A DNA stretch of 64,000 nucleotides from Mucilaginibacter dorajii (GCF_024808255.1 NZ_JANTYS010000011.1:1-64000), one strand, 5' to 3'; shown: positions 43,748 through 53,283, counted from the first letter of the stretch. The notes: generated from the sequence alone by a model not told the origin. Numbers and translations: made by a program.

Positions 43748-44488
43748 CTACTCTATCACAATCACCTCTACCTCATCCAGCGCAGCTTCAAAACCGTTGT
43801 CAATATCCATGTATTGTTTAAAGTTCTGCACGTCCTGATCTACCATTTTTTTGAAGAGGGGGTTTAATACCTTGGCGATACCGGCACCCACGCCCCCCGC
43901 GGGTGGCTGGTAGCTAATCACAATGTCGACCACGGTACCACCATCTATAGAATCCTGGAAACGTACTTTGCCGGCGTTGTTAATTACCGAATCTGGTAAC
44001 GAACTCCAGCCAATCATTTCATTGGGCTCATCCTTCACAATTTCGGCATGCCAGCTTACGGTGGCTACATCAGCCGGTAGTTTTAATACCCAGTGCGAAT
44101 ATTTAGAGTCAATAACTTCAACACTTTCCAGGTGTTTCATAAACAGGGGCAGGTTATCAAGCTTGCGCCAAAAATTATAAACTTTGTGCCTCGGTTGGTT
44201 TACTGTAAATGACGACCGGATGTTTACGTTAATGGGATTGGTTGATAGTTTACCTATGCGTTTGTATAATTCGCAATGCCCGGTAATGCCGCGGTTTAAC
44301 AGGTAGCCGCCTGCGCCAATTTTTAAAATACTTGAGAAAGGACTCGAAAAGATATTTTTAAAGCCCGACCATCCCAATTTTACACCGCCAACTACAGATG
44401 TATAACGTTCGGGCCAGTTCAGGTTTATCCTGTCGTCGCCATATAATGCGGGGTAATTGTCGGTGTATTCAATTATTGTGCTTGCCAT
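43748..44488 (-). CDS. SRPBCC (polyketide cyclase-like) protein with N-terminal membrane region
   Basis: The 246-residue protein has an N-terminal hydrophobic hairpin region (about 35-75, FKNIFSSPFSSILKIGAGGYLLNRG) related to DUF2892-type segments. An SRPBCC ligand-binding domain follows (FTVNQPRHKVYNFWRKLDNLPLFMKHLESVEV and later MIGWSSLPDSVI...GKVRFQDS). Such domains bind hydrophobic ligands. Function is unknown. A TTG at 44494 is in frame, but the ATG at 44488 is preferred. Confidence 0.82.
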   Translation of the reverse strand: MASTIIEYTDNYPALYGDDRINLNWPERYTSVVGGVKLGWSGFKNIFSSPFSSILKIGAGGYLLNRGITGHCELYKRIGKLSTNPINVNIRSSFTVNQPRHKVYNFWRKLDNLPLFMKHLESVEVIDSKYSHWVLKLPADVATVSWHAEIVKDEPNEMIGWSSLPDSVINNAGKVRFQDSIDGGTVVDIVISYQPPAGGVGAGIAKVLNPLFKKMVDQDVQNFKQYMDIDNGFEAALDEVEVIVIE

Positions 44489-44553
44489 ATTCAATTTAAA
44501 TAGGTGTAAAATTTAAACGCCGAAAAGCACGGTAAGTTTTAAGCAACCAGCTT

Positions 44554-45810
44554 TTATTTAACCTTTCTGTAATTAAATTTAAATTTGGTTAAGTCTGGCA
44601 GGTTTTTCTTAGGTCGTTTCAGCTCGTATTGATAGACCACTTGCCCCAGGTTTTTTAAAAATGGCAGGCAAACGGTAGCGTACTCATATTTATTGTCGTT
44701 GTAAATACCATCTTCGTTTGATTGTACAACTGCTGTGAGCATAAATTCTACCTTATTTTTAAAGTCAACAATGTAGGCGTTGTCAATATCATAACCGTAG
44801 CTATCGCCGTACTTATTAAAGATCCTGATATCGGGATTGATCACCGCAGCGCTATCGGCACCGTAAAAAAGCAACTTGCTTATGGCCAGGTAGTTTTGCG
44901 GCGGGCTGTACGTTGGCTTTGCGCTTTCGGTAGGGAACATGCTCATATACTTATAAATGAGCTGATAATCACCGGCAGTTAAATTAAAGCGCTGAGCCTG
45001 GGGAAATACTTCGGGAAATAACAAACGTTTTAAAACCATTTGCTGATCAGGAATAGTATAAACATTTTTCTCGCTGAAGTCGAAAGGTTTATTTACAAGT
45101 CGGTCGCTGCTATCCATGTAGGCCTTGCCTTGTAACATGTTATCCAGGTGCATGGGGTAGTTAAGACTATCATACAAGGCCGGCTTTTTATAAATCAGCT
45201 TATTGCCATCGTAAAATTCAATAGGGTTGGTATGCCTGGTGCATTCGCCGGCATCGCCAATGGCCAGCCTGCCAACTATGCGGGAGTTGTTTAATCCGTA
45301 CTTTTTTAGTTTCTGATTGATTTCCGCACGGCCGATAAATTCATACAGCCTGTTGTAAGCATCGTTATCGCTCACCAGCAATATCTTTTTGATATAGTTT
45401 TCTATCGAAGGTAAACCCTTTGCCGCCGAAGTATCCTTACTTACCTTGGTTTGCCCGGCAAAAGCGCTGTCGGTTATCATGACCGACTGTTTGGTTAAGC
45501 CTTTAATTTTTAGCTCATTGATCTTCTCTAAAGCAAAAATCAATGTCGGCAACTTTACAGTACTGGCAGGGTAGAAGTATCGTTTAGAATTGAAGCGATA
45601 ATTGTATGATTTAAAATGCGGTATATTGTTTTTGTCCCGGTTTATTTGAGTATAAAGGATCTGAACCTCGTTTTGGGTGGGATGGCTCAGGATGCCACCA
45701 AACAATTCGGGGTGGGCCTGGAGTAAGCTTTTCAAAAACACGGTATCGGTGCCCTGGGCTGTCGCTGCATAATTTATCATCACAAATAGAAAAATGAACC
45801 CGTATTTCAT
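44554..45810 (-). CDS. Exported serine hydrolase, class A beta-lactamase-like
   Basis: The 418-residue protein has a signal peptide (MKYGFIFLFVMINYAATAQ), an active-site SxxK at Ser83-Thr-Val-Lys86 in FYPASTVKLPTLIF, and an SDN-like LLVSDNDAYN. These are the active-site elements of penicillin-recognising enzymes and class A beta-lactamases. The longer-than-usual length and a distant C-terminus suggest a peptidase or esterase rather than a dedicated lactamase. The frame extends to 45861 but would overlap the divergent gene; the ATG at 45810 gives the signal peptide. Confidence 0.85.
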   Translation of the reverse strand: MKYGFIFLFVMINYAATAQGTDTVFLKSLLQAHPELFGGILSHPTQNEVQILYTQINRDKNNIPHFKSYNYRFNSKRYFYPASTVKLPTLIFALEKINELKIKGLTKQSVMITDSAFAGQTKVSKDTSAAKGLPSIENYIKKILLVSDNDAYNRLYEFIGRAEINQKLKKYGLNNSRIVGRLAIGDAGECTRHTNPIEFYDGNKLIYKKPALYDSLNYPMHLDNMLQGKAYMDSSDRLVNKPFDFSEKNVYTIPDQQMVLKRLLFPEVFPQAQRFNLTAGDYQLIYKYMSMFPTESAKPTYSPPQNYLAISKLLFYGADSAAVINPDIRIFNKYGDSYGYDIDNAYIVDFKNKVEFMLTAVVQSNEDGIYNDNKYEYATVCLPFLKNLGQVVYQYELKRPKKNLPDLTKFKFNYRKVK

Positions 45811-45844
45811 GCCTATATTTATATCAAATTTATTCCTTGCTACC

Positions 45845-46405
45845 ATGATAAAAACCATCAAAGACTTTAATCCAGCTAAAATTAAAGATTTAGAAGGATT
45901 ATATACCTATGGCGCATACAAAGACGGTTTTAACCTAACCGCCAGCCTTGATAGTAAAGTAAAAGCCGACTTTAACCAGCAGATAGTTAACGAAATTGTT
46001 TTATGGAAGGTAAACAGGTATGTTAACCTTGCAGATGCCGATTGGCTGGACGATTTTAACAGGCTGAAGTTTATTGATGAGTTAGATGGCAACCAGGCCT
46101 TTGTTAAAAGTATTTTAAGTAGTATGTTAAAAACGCATGGTATCAGGCTACCCATGGCCAGTACCATGCTTAGGTTCAGGAACCCTAACGTTTTCCAGAT
46201 TATTGATGTGCGCACCTTCAGAATAATTTATGGCGAGGACCCGCGCAGGAAAAAGCTCATGGATGCTAATGATGACAACAGCATCGACCTGTATTTTGAA
46301 TACCTGCTCATTTTAAAGAAAACCTGTGCCGAAAAGGGAATAGTTTTTAGTGATGCCGATAGGATCCTTTATCAGTATGATATTGTAGAGAATAAGGAAA
46401 TTTAA
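45845..46405 (+). CDS. Uncharacterised protein with HhH-glycosylase-like region
   Basis: From the ATG at 45845 the protein is 186 residues, helical, with KTHGIRLPMASTMLRFRNPN followed by FQIIDVRTFRIIYG. The GIRLPMAST plus IIDVRTFR pattern recalls the helix-hairpin-helix and catalytic Asp region of HhH-GPD DNA glycosylases, but the match is faint. Function is not known. It diverges from the serine hydrolase with 34 bases between starts. The frame could start at 45794, but that would run into the other gene. Confidence 0.65.
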   Translation: MIKTIKDFNPAKIKDLEGLYTYGAYKDGFNLTASLDSKVKADFNQQIVNEIVLWKVNRYVNLADADWLDDFNRLKFIDELDGNQAFVKSILSSMLKTHGIRLPMASTMLRFRNPNVFQIIDVRTFRIIYGEDPRRKKLMDANDDNSIDLYFEYLLILKKTCAEKGIVFSDADRILYQYDIVENKEI

Positions 46406-46409
46406 AAGA

Positions 46410-46519
46410 CACGAATTTCACCAATTGAAGCGAATTATTCGAATTAAAATTACAGCGATTTTGTGCTAATTCGCTGTAATTCGTGTCTTATTCATTCGCT
46501 TCAATTGGTGTAATTCATG
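46410..46519. repeat. Nested intergenic palindrome
   Basis: The outer arms 46410-46435 and 46494-46519 match at 24 of 26 positions (core CCAATTGAAGCGAAT). An inner hairpin is formed by TTACAGCGA and TCGCTGTAA (46450-46489 region). It lies between the convergent 3' ends of the HhH-like gene and the last DUF5074 gene and is of the kind repeated many times in Bacteroidota genomes. Confidence 0.65.
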
Positions 46520-46520
46520 C

Positions 46521-47618
46521 TTAATGAAACACCGGAGTTGCCGGGTAAAGATAACCTGTAAACGGAAGATCTTTAATTAGCGCACTGGTTATAGGGTTGT
46601 AAAATGCCAGATCGTTTACGGAATCATTTACACCATAACCCGATTTGATGATATTAACTACCAACTGGTTAGTTGCAGGATTGTAAGCAACACCTGCCCC
46701 ATACGTTATTTTACCTGCCGGTAAAGTGATAAACGGCCCGGTTAATAAAGCGGGATTACCGTCGGTGTATTTGTAAATGGTGTTAGCACCCTGGTATACG
46801 TCGTTTTTGGCTATATATACAGTTAGATCTGTAGTCGAAGCTGTAATAGAACCCGGATGCCATGCACCCCAGGTATCATTTACGGTAAACGGAAGCGCAA
46901 CGGTACTGGTAGCAAGGGTGGTACTATTGATTTTTACCAGCGAAGTACCACCGGCAGCCCATACCGAGCCATCAAAAGTTTTTGCAAAGCCTACACTTAA
47001 ACCCGGGATCTTTTTAGCTACAGAATAATCGGAAGCGTTTAAAATTACTACACCATCTGTTTCTGTTTCAATAAAAATATAGTTGCCTACCTTGATCATA
47101 TCACCGGCCTGGCCTGTAACACCTGTAAGTGCGCTACCTAATGCAAGTGTTTGTAAAGTAATAGGATAAACACCGTTACCTGTGCTTACCAAACCTTTGG
47201 TGGCATCAATACCCAAAAACGCCCGCCAATCGTTGGTGGCTGCTGATGCTATTCTGCCGGTTTCTTTTAAGGTCGATGCATCGGTAACTACCAATGGGCC
47301 GCCTGATTTTGATAGCAGGTACAATTTATTGTTATAAACGGTACCAAACTCCAGTGTTGTTTTATCTGTCCCCAGCTTTGCACCGGGATTTTCGGTGGTG
47401 AAAATACTATCGGTAATGCTTAGGGTTTCGGTACTGTAAAAGCTTACCGATCCTATAGCATGACCAAACCAGCCTTCGTTAACCATAAAAAAGCCCTGGT
47501 CATATTTACCATGCCCTTCGGGTACAATTTTGTGATCCTTGTGGCAGGCCGTTATGCTTACCAGCGCTAAAACTGGTATAATGTAAGGTAATAATCTGGA
47601 GGTAATTGATTTTTTCAT
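46521..47618 (-). CDS. DUF5074 beta-propeller lipoprotein, B12 locus, copy 3
   Basis: The 365-residue protein has a lipoprotein signal (SITAC) and a chain of repeated beta-propeller blades (LYLLSKSGGPLVVTDASTL, YIFIETETDGVVILNASDYS, WAAGGTSLVKINSTTL). It is a tandem duplicate of the upstream gene, sharing GFFMVNEGWFGHAIGSVSFY versus GFFIINEGWYGHGTGNVSFY. It is the last gene of the B12 locus. The family is related to the surface cobalamin binder BtuG, so cobalamin or corrinoid capture is likely, but the ligand site is not visible. Confidence 0.85.
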   Translation of the reverse strand: MKKSITSRLLPYIIPVLALVSITACHKDHKIVPEGHGKYDQGFFMVNEGWFGHAIGSVSFYSTETLSITDSIFTTENPGAKLGTDKTTLEFGTVYNNKLYLLSKSGGPLVVTDASTLKETGRIASAATNDWRAFLGIDATKGLVSTGNGVYPITLQTLALGSALTGVTGQAGDMIKVGNYIFIETETDGVVILNASDYSVAKKIPGLSVGFAKTFDGSVWAAGGTSLVKINSTTLATSTVALPFTVNDTWGAWHPGSITASTTDLTVYIAKNDVYQGANTIYKYTDGNPALLTGPFITLPAGKITYGAGVAYNPATNQLVVNIIKSGYGVNDSVNDLAFYNPITSALIKDLPFTGYLYPATPVFH

Positions 47619-47630
47619 ATTGGTGTTAAA

Positions 47631-48770
47631 TTAGTGAAATACTACGATAGATGGAAAAAAGTAACCGTTATATGCTACATCATTGATGAGCGCACCGGTA
47701 GTGGCATTATAAAAGCAAAGATCGTTAAAACTAAAATTAGTGGTAAAGCCCGAGTGAACGGTATTTACAATAAGCTGGTTGTGAGCAGCATCATAGCCAA
47801 TACCCGAGCCATATAGCTCGCGGCCAACTGGCACAGTTAAAAATGGCGTAGTGAACGACGCGCTGTTGGCCGCGGTATACTTGTGAACATTAGTACCGCC
47901 AGAACTTGTTGCATTTTGCGCGATAAATACAGCGTTCTCGGTAGTAGAAGCGGTGATAGATCCCGGATGCCAGGCAGCCCATGAACCGTAAATTGAAAAC
48001 GGAATGGTTACGGTGGTAGTGGTTAGCGTAGATGGATCAATGCGTACCAACTGTGTACCGCCGGCTGCCCATATAGCGCCATCGGGCGTGCGGGCAAAAG
48101 CGCAAAGCATACCTGATATGGTTTTAGCTACCGCATAGGTTGAGGCATCCAATACCACAACGCCGCTTGTTGCCGATAATACAAATACATAGTTACCTGC
48201 TTTAATCATATCACCAACCTGTCCGGTTACCGTTGTTAATTTGGTACCCAGGGCCAAAGTTTGCAGGTTAACCGGGTAAATACCCGAGTTTGTACTGATT
48301 AATCCTTTGGTAGTATCAATCCCCACAAAAGCCCTGAAATCATTACCGCTTTTGGCTGCAATGCGGTTAATCTCAACCAACGTATGTGAATTGGCCACCA
48401 CAAACGGACCGCCAACCTTACTTACCAAAAATAACTTATCGTTAAAAATGGTACCGTACTCCAACGTGCTGGATGTTGGGTTGAGGTTTTTACCCGGGTT
48501 TTCTTTAGTGAAAGTGCTATCCGCAATGGCACCGGTTGCAAAATTGTAAAAGCTTACGTTGCCTGTGCCGTGCCCGTACCAGCCTTCGTTAATGATAAAA
48601 AAGCCATTATCGTATTTAGCGGTTCCGTTTACCTTTAGTTTTTTATCAGCAGTGGTGGTTGTGTTTTGTAAGTTGCTGTTATCCTTTTGGCAGGAGCTTA
48701 TCAATGTTGCTGCCAATAGCGCGAAGGCCAGCGGCAGGGCTTTGATTAGTGTAGATGTTTTGATCTTCAT
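47631..48770 (-). CDS. DUF5074 beta-propeller lipoprotein, B12 locus, copy 2
   Basis: The 379-residue protein has a lipoprotein signal ending LISSC and propeller blades such as LFLVSKVGGPFVVANSHTLVE and YVFVLSATSGVVVLDASTYA. It is 12 bases upstream of its tandem copy. The open frame reaches back to 48833, but that part overlaps a palindromic repeat, so the ATG at 48770 (MKIKTSTLIKALPLAFALLA) is used. Likely surface corrinoid binder. Confidence 0.85.
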   Translation of the reverse strand: MKIKTSTLIKALPLAFALLAATLISSCQKDNSNLQNTTTTADKKLKVNGTAKYDNGFFIINEGWYGHGTGNVSFYNFATGAIADSTFTKENPGKNLNPTSSTLEYGTIFNDKLFLVSKVGGPFVVANSHTLVEINRIAAKSGNDFRAFVGIDTTKGLISTNSGIYPVNLQTLALGTKLTTVTGQVGDMIKAGNYVFVLSATSGVVVLDASTYAVAKTISGMLCAFARTPDGAIWAAGGTQLVRIDPSTLTTTTVTIPFSIYGSWAAWHPGSITASTTENAVFIAQNATSSGGTNVHKYTAANSASFTTPFLTVPVGRELYGSGIGYDAAHNQLIVNTVHSGFTTNFSFNDLCFYNATTGALINDVAYNGYFFPSIVVFH

Positions 48771-48816
48771 TTGTTTAGATATGTGGTGGTTGTAGATAAA
48801 AGGCATTTTTATGTCT

Positions 48817-48905
48817 ATGTCATTGCGAGGCACGAAGCAATCTCATAGACATGCTTATTCGCTCTGTAGGGCTACGAGATTGCCGCGCTACGCTCGCAAT
48901 GACAT
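48817..48905. repeat. REP-like palindrome, GTCATTGCGAG type
   Basis: Perfect 13-bp arms ATGTCATTGCGAG and CTCGCAATGACAT enclose inner GCAATCTC/GAGATTGC pairs. It lies between two genes of the B12 operon. This type (GTCATTGCGAGGCACGAAGC) is seen in many Bacteroidota and other genomes. Confidence 0.75.
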
Positions 48906-48923
48906 AAGAATTTACTACATGTT

Positions 48924-49814
48924 TTACGGCTTCAATAAACTAATATCTGCCGCGCCGGTAAACTCTGTTGATTGCTCGCCAAGCCAGCCCATATTGGCTA
49001 ATATGCCGGTTTGTACTTTTATAAAATCAATCCCTTTAAGACTCACAGCATTGCCATTGGCATCAATTGCGCTCGCGATGTCTATCTGGTCGCCGCCGGC
49101 TGTGTTATCGCCATAGCCATAATCAAAAGAGGCACTGGTGATGTACGATGGATCATCCATGTTGATATTGCTCGATGGCAACAAACTACCGGTGTACGTA
49201 GCGGTATTCCCTTTAATGCCTAACGGGAAGTAAGGGTGTACGTTATAGATATTAGTTTGAATTACACCTGTGTTACCTTTGTTATCTTTCCAGGGCACAC
49301 TGCAGGTATCACAAGCCGGCCTGGTATAAGTTACCGAGTAATTGCGGGTGTAGCCCTCTTTGTAATAGGCGCTTCCTTTGATCTCATACCAGGTATCATC
49401 GGGTTTACCGTTGCCATTGGTATCCTGCATCACCCAAATTACACCAGGTTCGGCAAACAGGGCAAAGGCGTTGCCGTAAACAACAAAGTCTTTTTTGCCG
49501 TCAACATCCATCACGGTATGGTCAAAGCCAACTACAATATAGCCGCCCCATGCACCTAAGCTTACCAGGCCCTGGTCGGTTTTTAGCGTAGCTTTTGCAG
49601 CCGCGGTATCGGCAAGGGTAGTGTTAATGAACTGACCTGGTGCAGGGTTAAAATCGAACAGCGTAGTTACGTATGCGTTACTGGCAGCCGTAGTGGGGTG
49701 TACGGTTGTTTGCGGCGTAACAACAGCACCCTTATCTTTTGTACAGGACGCCAGTGCCGCCATAGCTAACAGGAACGCTATGGCAAGGTTTCTTTTTAAG
49801 TTAGTTTCGATCAT
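48924..49814 (-). CDS. Surface lipoprotein of the B12 locus
   Basis: The 296-residue protein has a lipobox (ALASC) and a mature part with FDFNPAPGQFINTTLADTAAA, VVYGNAFALFAEPGVIWVMQDTNGNGKPDD (calcium-like DTNGNGKPDD loop) and ACDTCSVPW. I recall this family as accompanying BtuB in Bacteroidota, without known biochemical role. It lies between two propeller lipoprotein genes and should be exported to the cell surface with them. Confidence 0.82.
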   Translation of the reverse strand: MIETNLKRNLAIAFLLAMAALASCTKDKGAVVTPQTTVHPTTAASNAYVTTLFDFNPAPGQFINTTLADTAAAKATLKTDQGLVSLGAWGGYIVVGFDHTVMDVDGKKDFVVYGNAFALFAEPGVIWVMQDTNGNGKPDDTWYEIKGSAYYKEGYTRNYSVTYTRPACDTCSVPWKDNKGNTGVIQTNIYNVHPYFPLGIKGNTATYTGSLLPSSNINMDDPSYITSASFDYGYGDNTAGGDQIDIASAIDANGNAVSLKGIDFIKVQTGILANMGWLGEQSTEFTGAADISLLKP

Positions 49815-49887
49815 TTTTTGGTTTGTTTTATTGATGTAGATGAATTGATATGAGAATTGTTGAGTTTATGTTTTCATAATTAAACGT

Positions 49888-50029
49888 TGTCATTTCGAAC
49901 TCTTAGATGGGGAGCGTGCGAGGCAAGGGTGAGAAATCTCATACAAGCGATAGGCACCGTTGCTCATCACACGTATAAGATTTCTCCTCGCTCCCCCCAA
50001 TGCCCAATGCTTGCTCGTTCGAAATGACA
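49888..50029. repeat. REP-like palindrome, GTCATTTCGAAC type
   Basis: Perfect 13-bp arms TGTCATTTCGAAC (49888-49900) and GTTCGAAATGACA (50017-50029) enclose GAGAAATCT/AGATTTCTC pairs. It fills most of the 250-base gap between the surface lipoprotein and the BtuG-like gene. Confidence 0.75.
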
Positions 50030-50064
50030 TTTCGTTAAATTGTGTATCAGCATTAACCAAATAA

Positions 50065-51213
50065 TTAATAAGCAAATGCAAAATGCCCCGGAATATCTCC
50101 TGTAATTGCCTGCCATTTCTTTTTGCCCGAAGGATCAAAATCATAAACAACGCCCGGTGTTACGTAGTCTTTGGCATCGGTAACCAAAACCTCTTTGGTC
50201 ACCGGGTTTACCGCTATTCCGTAAGGTACTTTGATTAACGCGTCGGTGCCATCGGTAATAAATTTGGTGTTAAGCACGGTTTCGTCCTTCACGTTAAGCA
50301 TGCTGTAAGTAGTGGTGTTTTTACCTGTTTTATAGCTAAACTGATAGCTGTACATATAGGCTATGTCGTCATCAATCCAAAGGTTGCTTACGCCAAAATC
50401 AAACTCCTTTTTCACCGCATCAGTTTTGGTATCGATGACAAATAGTTTTGAGGGGATGTCATAATAATCGCCACGAGAGGTTACATAAATGTCGCCGTAT
50501 TTATCGGCCTTAACCCGGTCAAGATTGATGGCCACGTCTATTTTTTTGATCTCGGTAAAGGAAGCCAGGTCGATAACCGAAACCGTGCGCTCGTAATTTG
50601 GCGGACTATAGCCGCCCGAGTTAGCTACATATAACTTTTCGCCAACTATCGCCATTTCTTCGGGCTGGCGGCCAACCGTTACTTTGCGTGTAATTTGCAG
50701 GGTGGTGGTGTCTATTTCGTCAACCGCGCCATTTGGTGCTTTAGGATCGCCCACAACACCCAAATAAGCGCTTACATAGGCTTTGCCGTTATGAAAGGTT
50801 ACATACCTGCAATTGGCTATATCAACCTGGGTAATACGCTTGCCGGTTTTGGCATTAAGCACCTCAACCTTGTTTGATACATTTATTACCACATAAACCT
50901 TATTGCCGTAAATGCCGATATCGTTACCAACATCACCAAGGCTTTTGGTTATTTCGGGATTTAACTCGCCGTAAATATTTTTGTGATATTGCCCTTTGGT
51001 GTAATCAAAATAATCAAGCGACGCCTTGTTTGAGCCCATATTCCCCTCATTAAGCAGGTAAAAACCCTTAATCGGGTCAACCGTGGTATCTGTTGGCGGG
51101 GTAACCGGAGTAACCACCTCTTTAATGGGACTAACATCCTTACGGCATGAGCTGTAAACCAGCAACAGGCAGGCCGGTAGCAGGTAAAATATTTGGTGTT
51201 TAATGTTTTTCAT
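50065..51213 (-). CDS. BtuG-like beta-propeller lipoprotein
   Basis: The 382-residue lipoprotein (VYSSC signal) has about seven propeller blades with YVTN-like repeats (VYVVINVSNKVEVLNAKTGKRI, LYVANSGGYSPPNYERTVSVIDL, VTSRGDYYDIPSKLFVIDTKTDAV). It is directly downstream of btuB by 9 bases. In Bacteroides a seven-bladed propeller of this kind, BtuG, caps BtuB and binds cobalamin tightly; the same role is likely here by position and fold. Confidence 0.85.
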   Translation of the reverse strand: MKNIKHQIFYLLPACLLLVYSSCRKDVSPIKEVVTPVTPPTDTTVDPIKGFYLLNEGNMGSNKASLDYFDYTKGQYHKNIYGELNPEITKSLGDVGNDIGIYGNKVYVVINVSNKVEVLNAKTGKRITQVDIANCRYVTFHNGKAYVSAYLGVVGDPKAPNGAVDEIDTTTLQITRKVTVGRQPEEMAIVGEKLYVANSGGYSPPNYERTVSVIDLASFTEIKKIDVAINLDRVKADKYGDIYVTSRGDYYDIPSKLFVIDTKTDAVKKEFDFGVSNLWIDDDIAYMYSYQFSYKTGKNTTTYSMLNVKDETVLNTKFITDGTDALIKVPYGIAVNPVTKEVLVTDAKDYVTPGVVYDFDPSGKKKWQAITGDIPGHFAFAY

Positions 51214-51222
51214 ATCTGTATA

Positions 51223-53283
51223 TTAAAAACCTGAGCTTATGGTAAAACGGTAATTGCGCTTCGGCATCGGGAAATTGAGGATCACATCATAATCCTGGTT
51301 AAAAATATTATTTACCTCGGCGGTTAGTTTTAATTTGTGTTTGTTGTAACGTGTTGTGTAGCTAAAGCTGATATCATGCGTGTACCATGGCTGCACATAA
51401 TTTTCGGGGATGTTGGCTTTCGAGTCATACCGTTCGCCGGTATAAATGTAGCTATAGTTAAAAGCCAGCTTGCGCCATTCGGCACCAATAAGTACCGAAC
51501 CGCTGTTTACCGGTGTATAGGGAATTTGCTGCCTGTAGTTAAAATCGGTCTTATCGGTTACATCAATTGCTTTTTGGTAAGTGTAGCTTATGCCGGTGTT
51601 AAGATAGATGTCGGCCGGCAGTTTCCAGGTTGTTTGGGCATTTACCTCAAGTCCCCTGATCTGCACTTTGCCCAGGTTATACATTGTCCATCGGGCAAGG
51701 TTGGTACCCGGTACGGCTACAATTTTATCGCTCACCTGGTTGTAATAGGCATCTGTTTGAATAGCAAAATATACCAGCGAACGTTTATCTGAACTTTTGG
51801 TGTAAGTGATGCCCAGATCATACTGTTTGGTAAGTTCGGGTCGCAAAAAGGAATTACCGATAAAGGTATAATACAGGTCATTAAAAGTAGGCAGCCGGAA
51901 AATGCTCTTATAAAAACCGCGTACCCTAAAATCAGGATCGGCAGATGGTTGCCATGAAAACAGCAGGGCAGGGGTTAACTTACTTTTTTTACCGGCTGCC
52001 GATAAGGTATCAACCAAGTCTTTTACAAAAGTACCCAGCAAACTTGCCTGTACACTAAAATGCTTAAAGTGCAGATCTGTTGCAGCTGCAGTTAACACGG
52101 TATTGCGGCGGGGGTGAACAAAACGGTATTGTGCCGAATCGTTTTCGGTAGCGTTTAGGGTGTTAAACTGGTAGTCGGTCGATAAACCTACATCCCAAAA
52201 TGAGTTGATGCGATATTTGCCGGCTGCCGAAAAGTAGAGCTCCTGCTCATCGTATTTGTTTTCGAGTAATCCACGCAGCGTGGTTATTTCCGGGTCGAAG
52301 TAATGGGTATGGTCGTTGGAGTACTTGGCGCTTAGCATCAAACTATAGCTTTTACCAAAGTTTTTGTTGTAGGCCGATTGTACAAAAATATCCCTGTCTT
52401 TTTGGCGCTGCTTGTTATCAAATTTGTTGTTAACCACCGCGCCCGGCAAACCCCTGTTTGAGTTGTACAGGTAAGCTTTGGCATTCCACGAGCTACTGTC
52501 TTTTAATTTGGCGTACAAGCCGGCCTCTACACGTTGGGCATCTATATCGCCGTTATGCCTTACGGCTGTGGTGTCATAAACCCCATTGGTCGACCGGAAT
52601 TTATATCGGCCGTTTGCATGCGTAAGCTCGGTGCTAATGGTGCCGTAAAGGTTGTCTGTTAATTTATACTGCCACAACAGCGATGGATTGAGCAGACCAA
52701 AAGAACCCGTTTTAAGGCTTACCTTACCGTTGGAGTTACTGCCCGGCTCAAAGTAAGGCTGTTTTGCCACCAGGTATATAGAGCTGCCTGCCGCGAAGCC
52801 TTTGGCCGGCTGAAAGATGGTGCTTTTTTGGCCATTGTATAAAGCGATCTCCTCAATGTTATCCAAAGAAAACTTGCCCAGGTCCACCTGCCCGTTCTGG
52901 GCATTGCCAAACTCAACACCATCATAAAACACAGCCACGTGGTTTGTACCCAGGCTGCGCACATTAATGGTTTTTAAACCGCCAACGCCGCCGTAATCTT
53001 TCAATTGAACACCAGAGAAGAAGCGAATGGCATCGGCAACAGAAAGGCTGTTGAGTTTTTCCAGTTCGGCACCTTTGAGTACCTGTACGGGAGTGGCCGA
53101 TGTATTACGCGATGATATGCGGCCTGCGCGTACCGATACCTCTTTGAGCGAATGGGTTTTAACCGTATCTTTTTTTGTTTTGCTGCTATCGGCCGGATGG
53201 GTCTGGGCAAATAAATTACCTGGAAACTGGCCAGCGCCGGTTACTATAAAAAGAAGAATGAAGTATTTGTAAAACTGCCGCAA
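51223..53283 (-). CDS. btuB: TonB-dependent cobalamin receptor BtuB
   Basis: The 686-residue protein has a signal peptide, a plug domain (TPVQVLKGAELEKLNSLSVADAIRFFSGVQLKDYGG ... VFYDGVEFGNAQNGQVDLG, both short parts of the plug) and a 22-strand barrel ending in Phe (YRFTISSGF). A cobalamin riboswitch lies upstream, so the substrate is vitamin B12. No ATG is available: the only start in frame that keeps the signal peptide is the TTG at 53283. It heads the minus-strand B12 operon. Confidence 0.93.
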   Translation of the reverse strand: MRQFYKYFILLFIVTGAGQFPGNLFAQTHPADSSKTKKDTVKTHSLKEVSVRAGRISSRNTSATPVQVLKGAELEKLNSLSVADAIRFFSGVQLKDYGGVGGLKTINVRSLGTNHVAVFYDGVEFGNAQNGQVDLGKFSLDNIEEIALYNGQKSTIFQPAKGFAAGSSIYLVAKQPYFEPGSNSNGKVSLKTGSFGLLNPSLLWQYKLTDNLYGTISTELTHANGRYKFRSTNGVYDTTAVRHNGDIDAQRVEAGLYAKLKDSSSWNAKAYLYNSNRGLPGAVVNNKFDNKQRQKDRDIFVQSAYNKNFGKSYSLMLSAKYSNDHTHYFDPEITTLRGLLENKYDEQELYFSAAGKYRINSFWDVGLSTDYQFNTLNATENDSAQYRFVHPRRNTVLTAAATDLHFKHFSVQASLLGTFVKDLVDTLSAAGKKSKLTPALLFSWQPSADPDFRVRGFYKSIFRLPTFNDLYYTFIGNSFLRPELTKQYDLGITYTKSSDKRSLVYFAIQTDAYYNQVSDKIVAVPGTNLARWTMYNLGKVQIRGLEVNAQTTWKLPADIYLNTGISYTYQKAIDVTDKTDFNYRQQIPYTPVNSGSVLIGAEWRKLAFNYSYIYTGERYDSKANIPENYVQPWYTHDISFSYTTRYNKHKLKLTAEVNNIFNQDYDVILNFPMPKRNYRFTISSGF

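Noticed and set aside
45794..45861. Overlapping upstream starts for the divergent serine hydrolase and HhH-like genes
   Set aside because: The extended frames overlap each other; internal ATG codons at 45810 and 45845 give a signal peptide and a clean gap.
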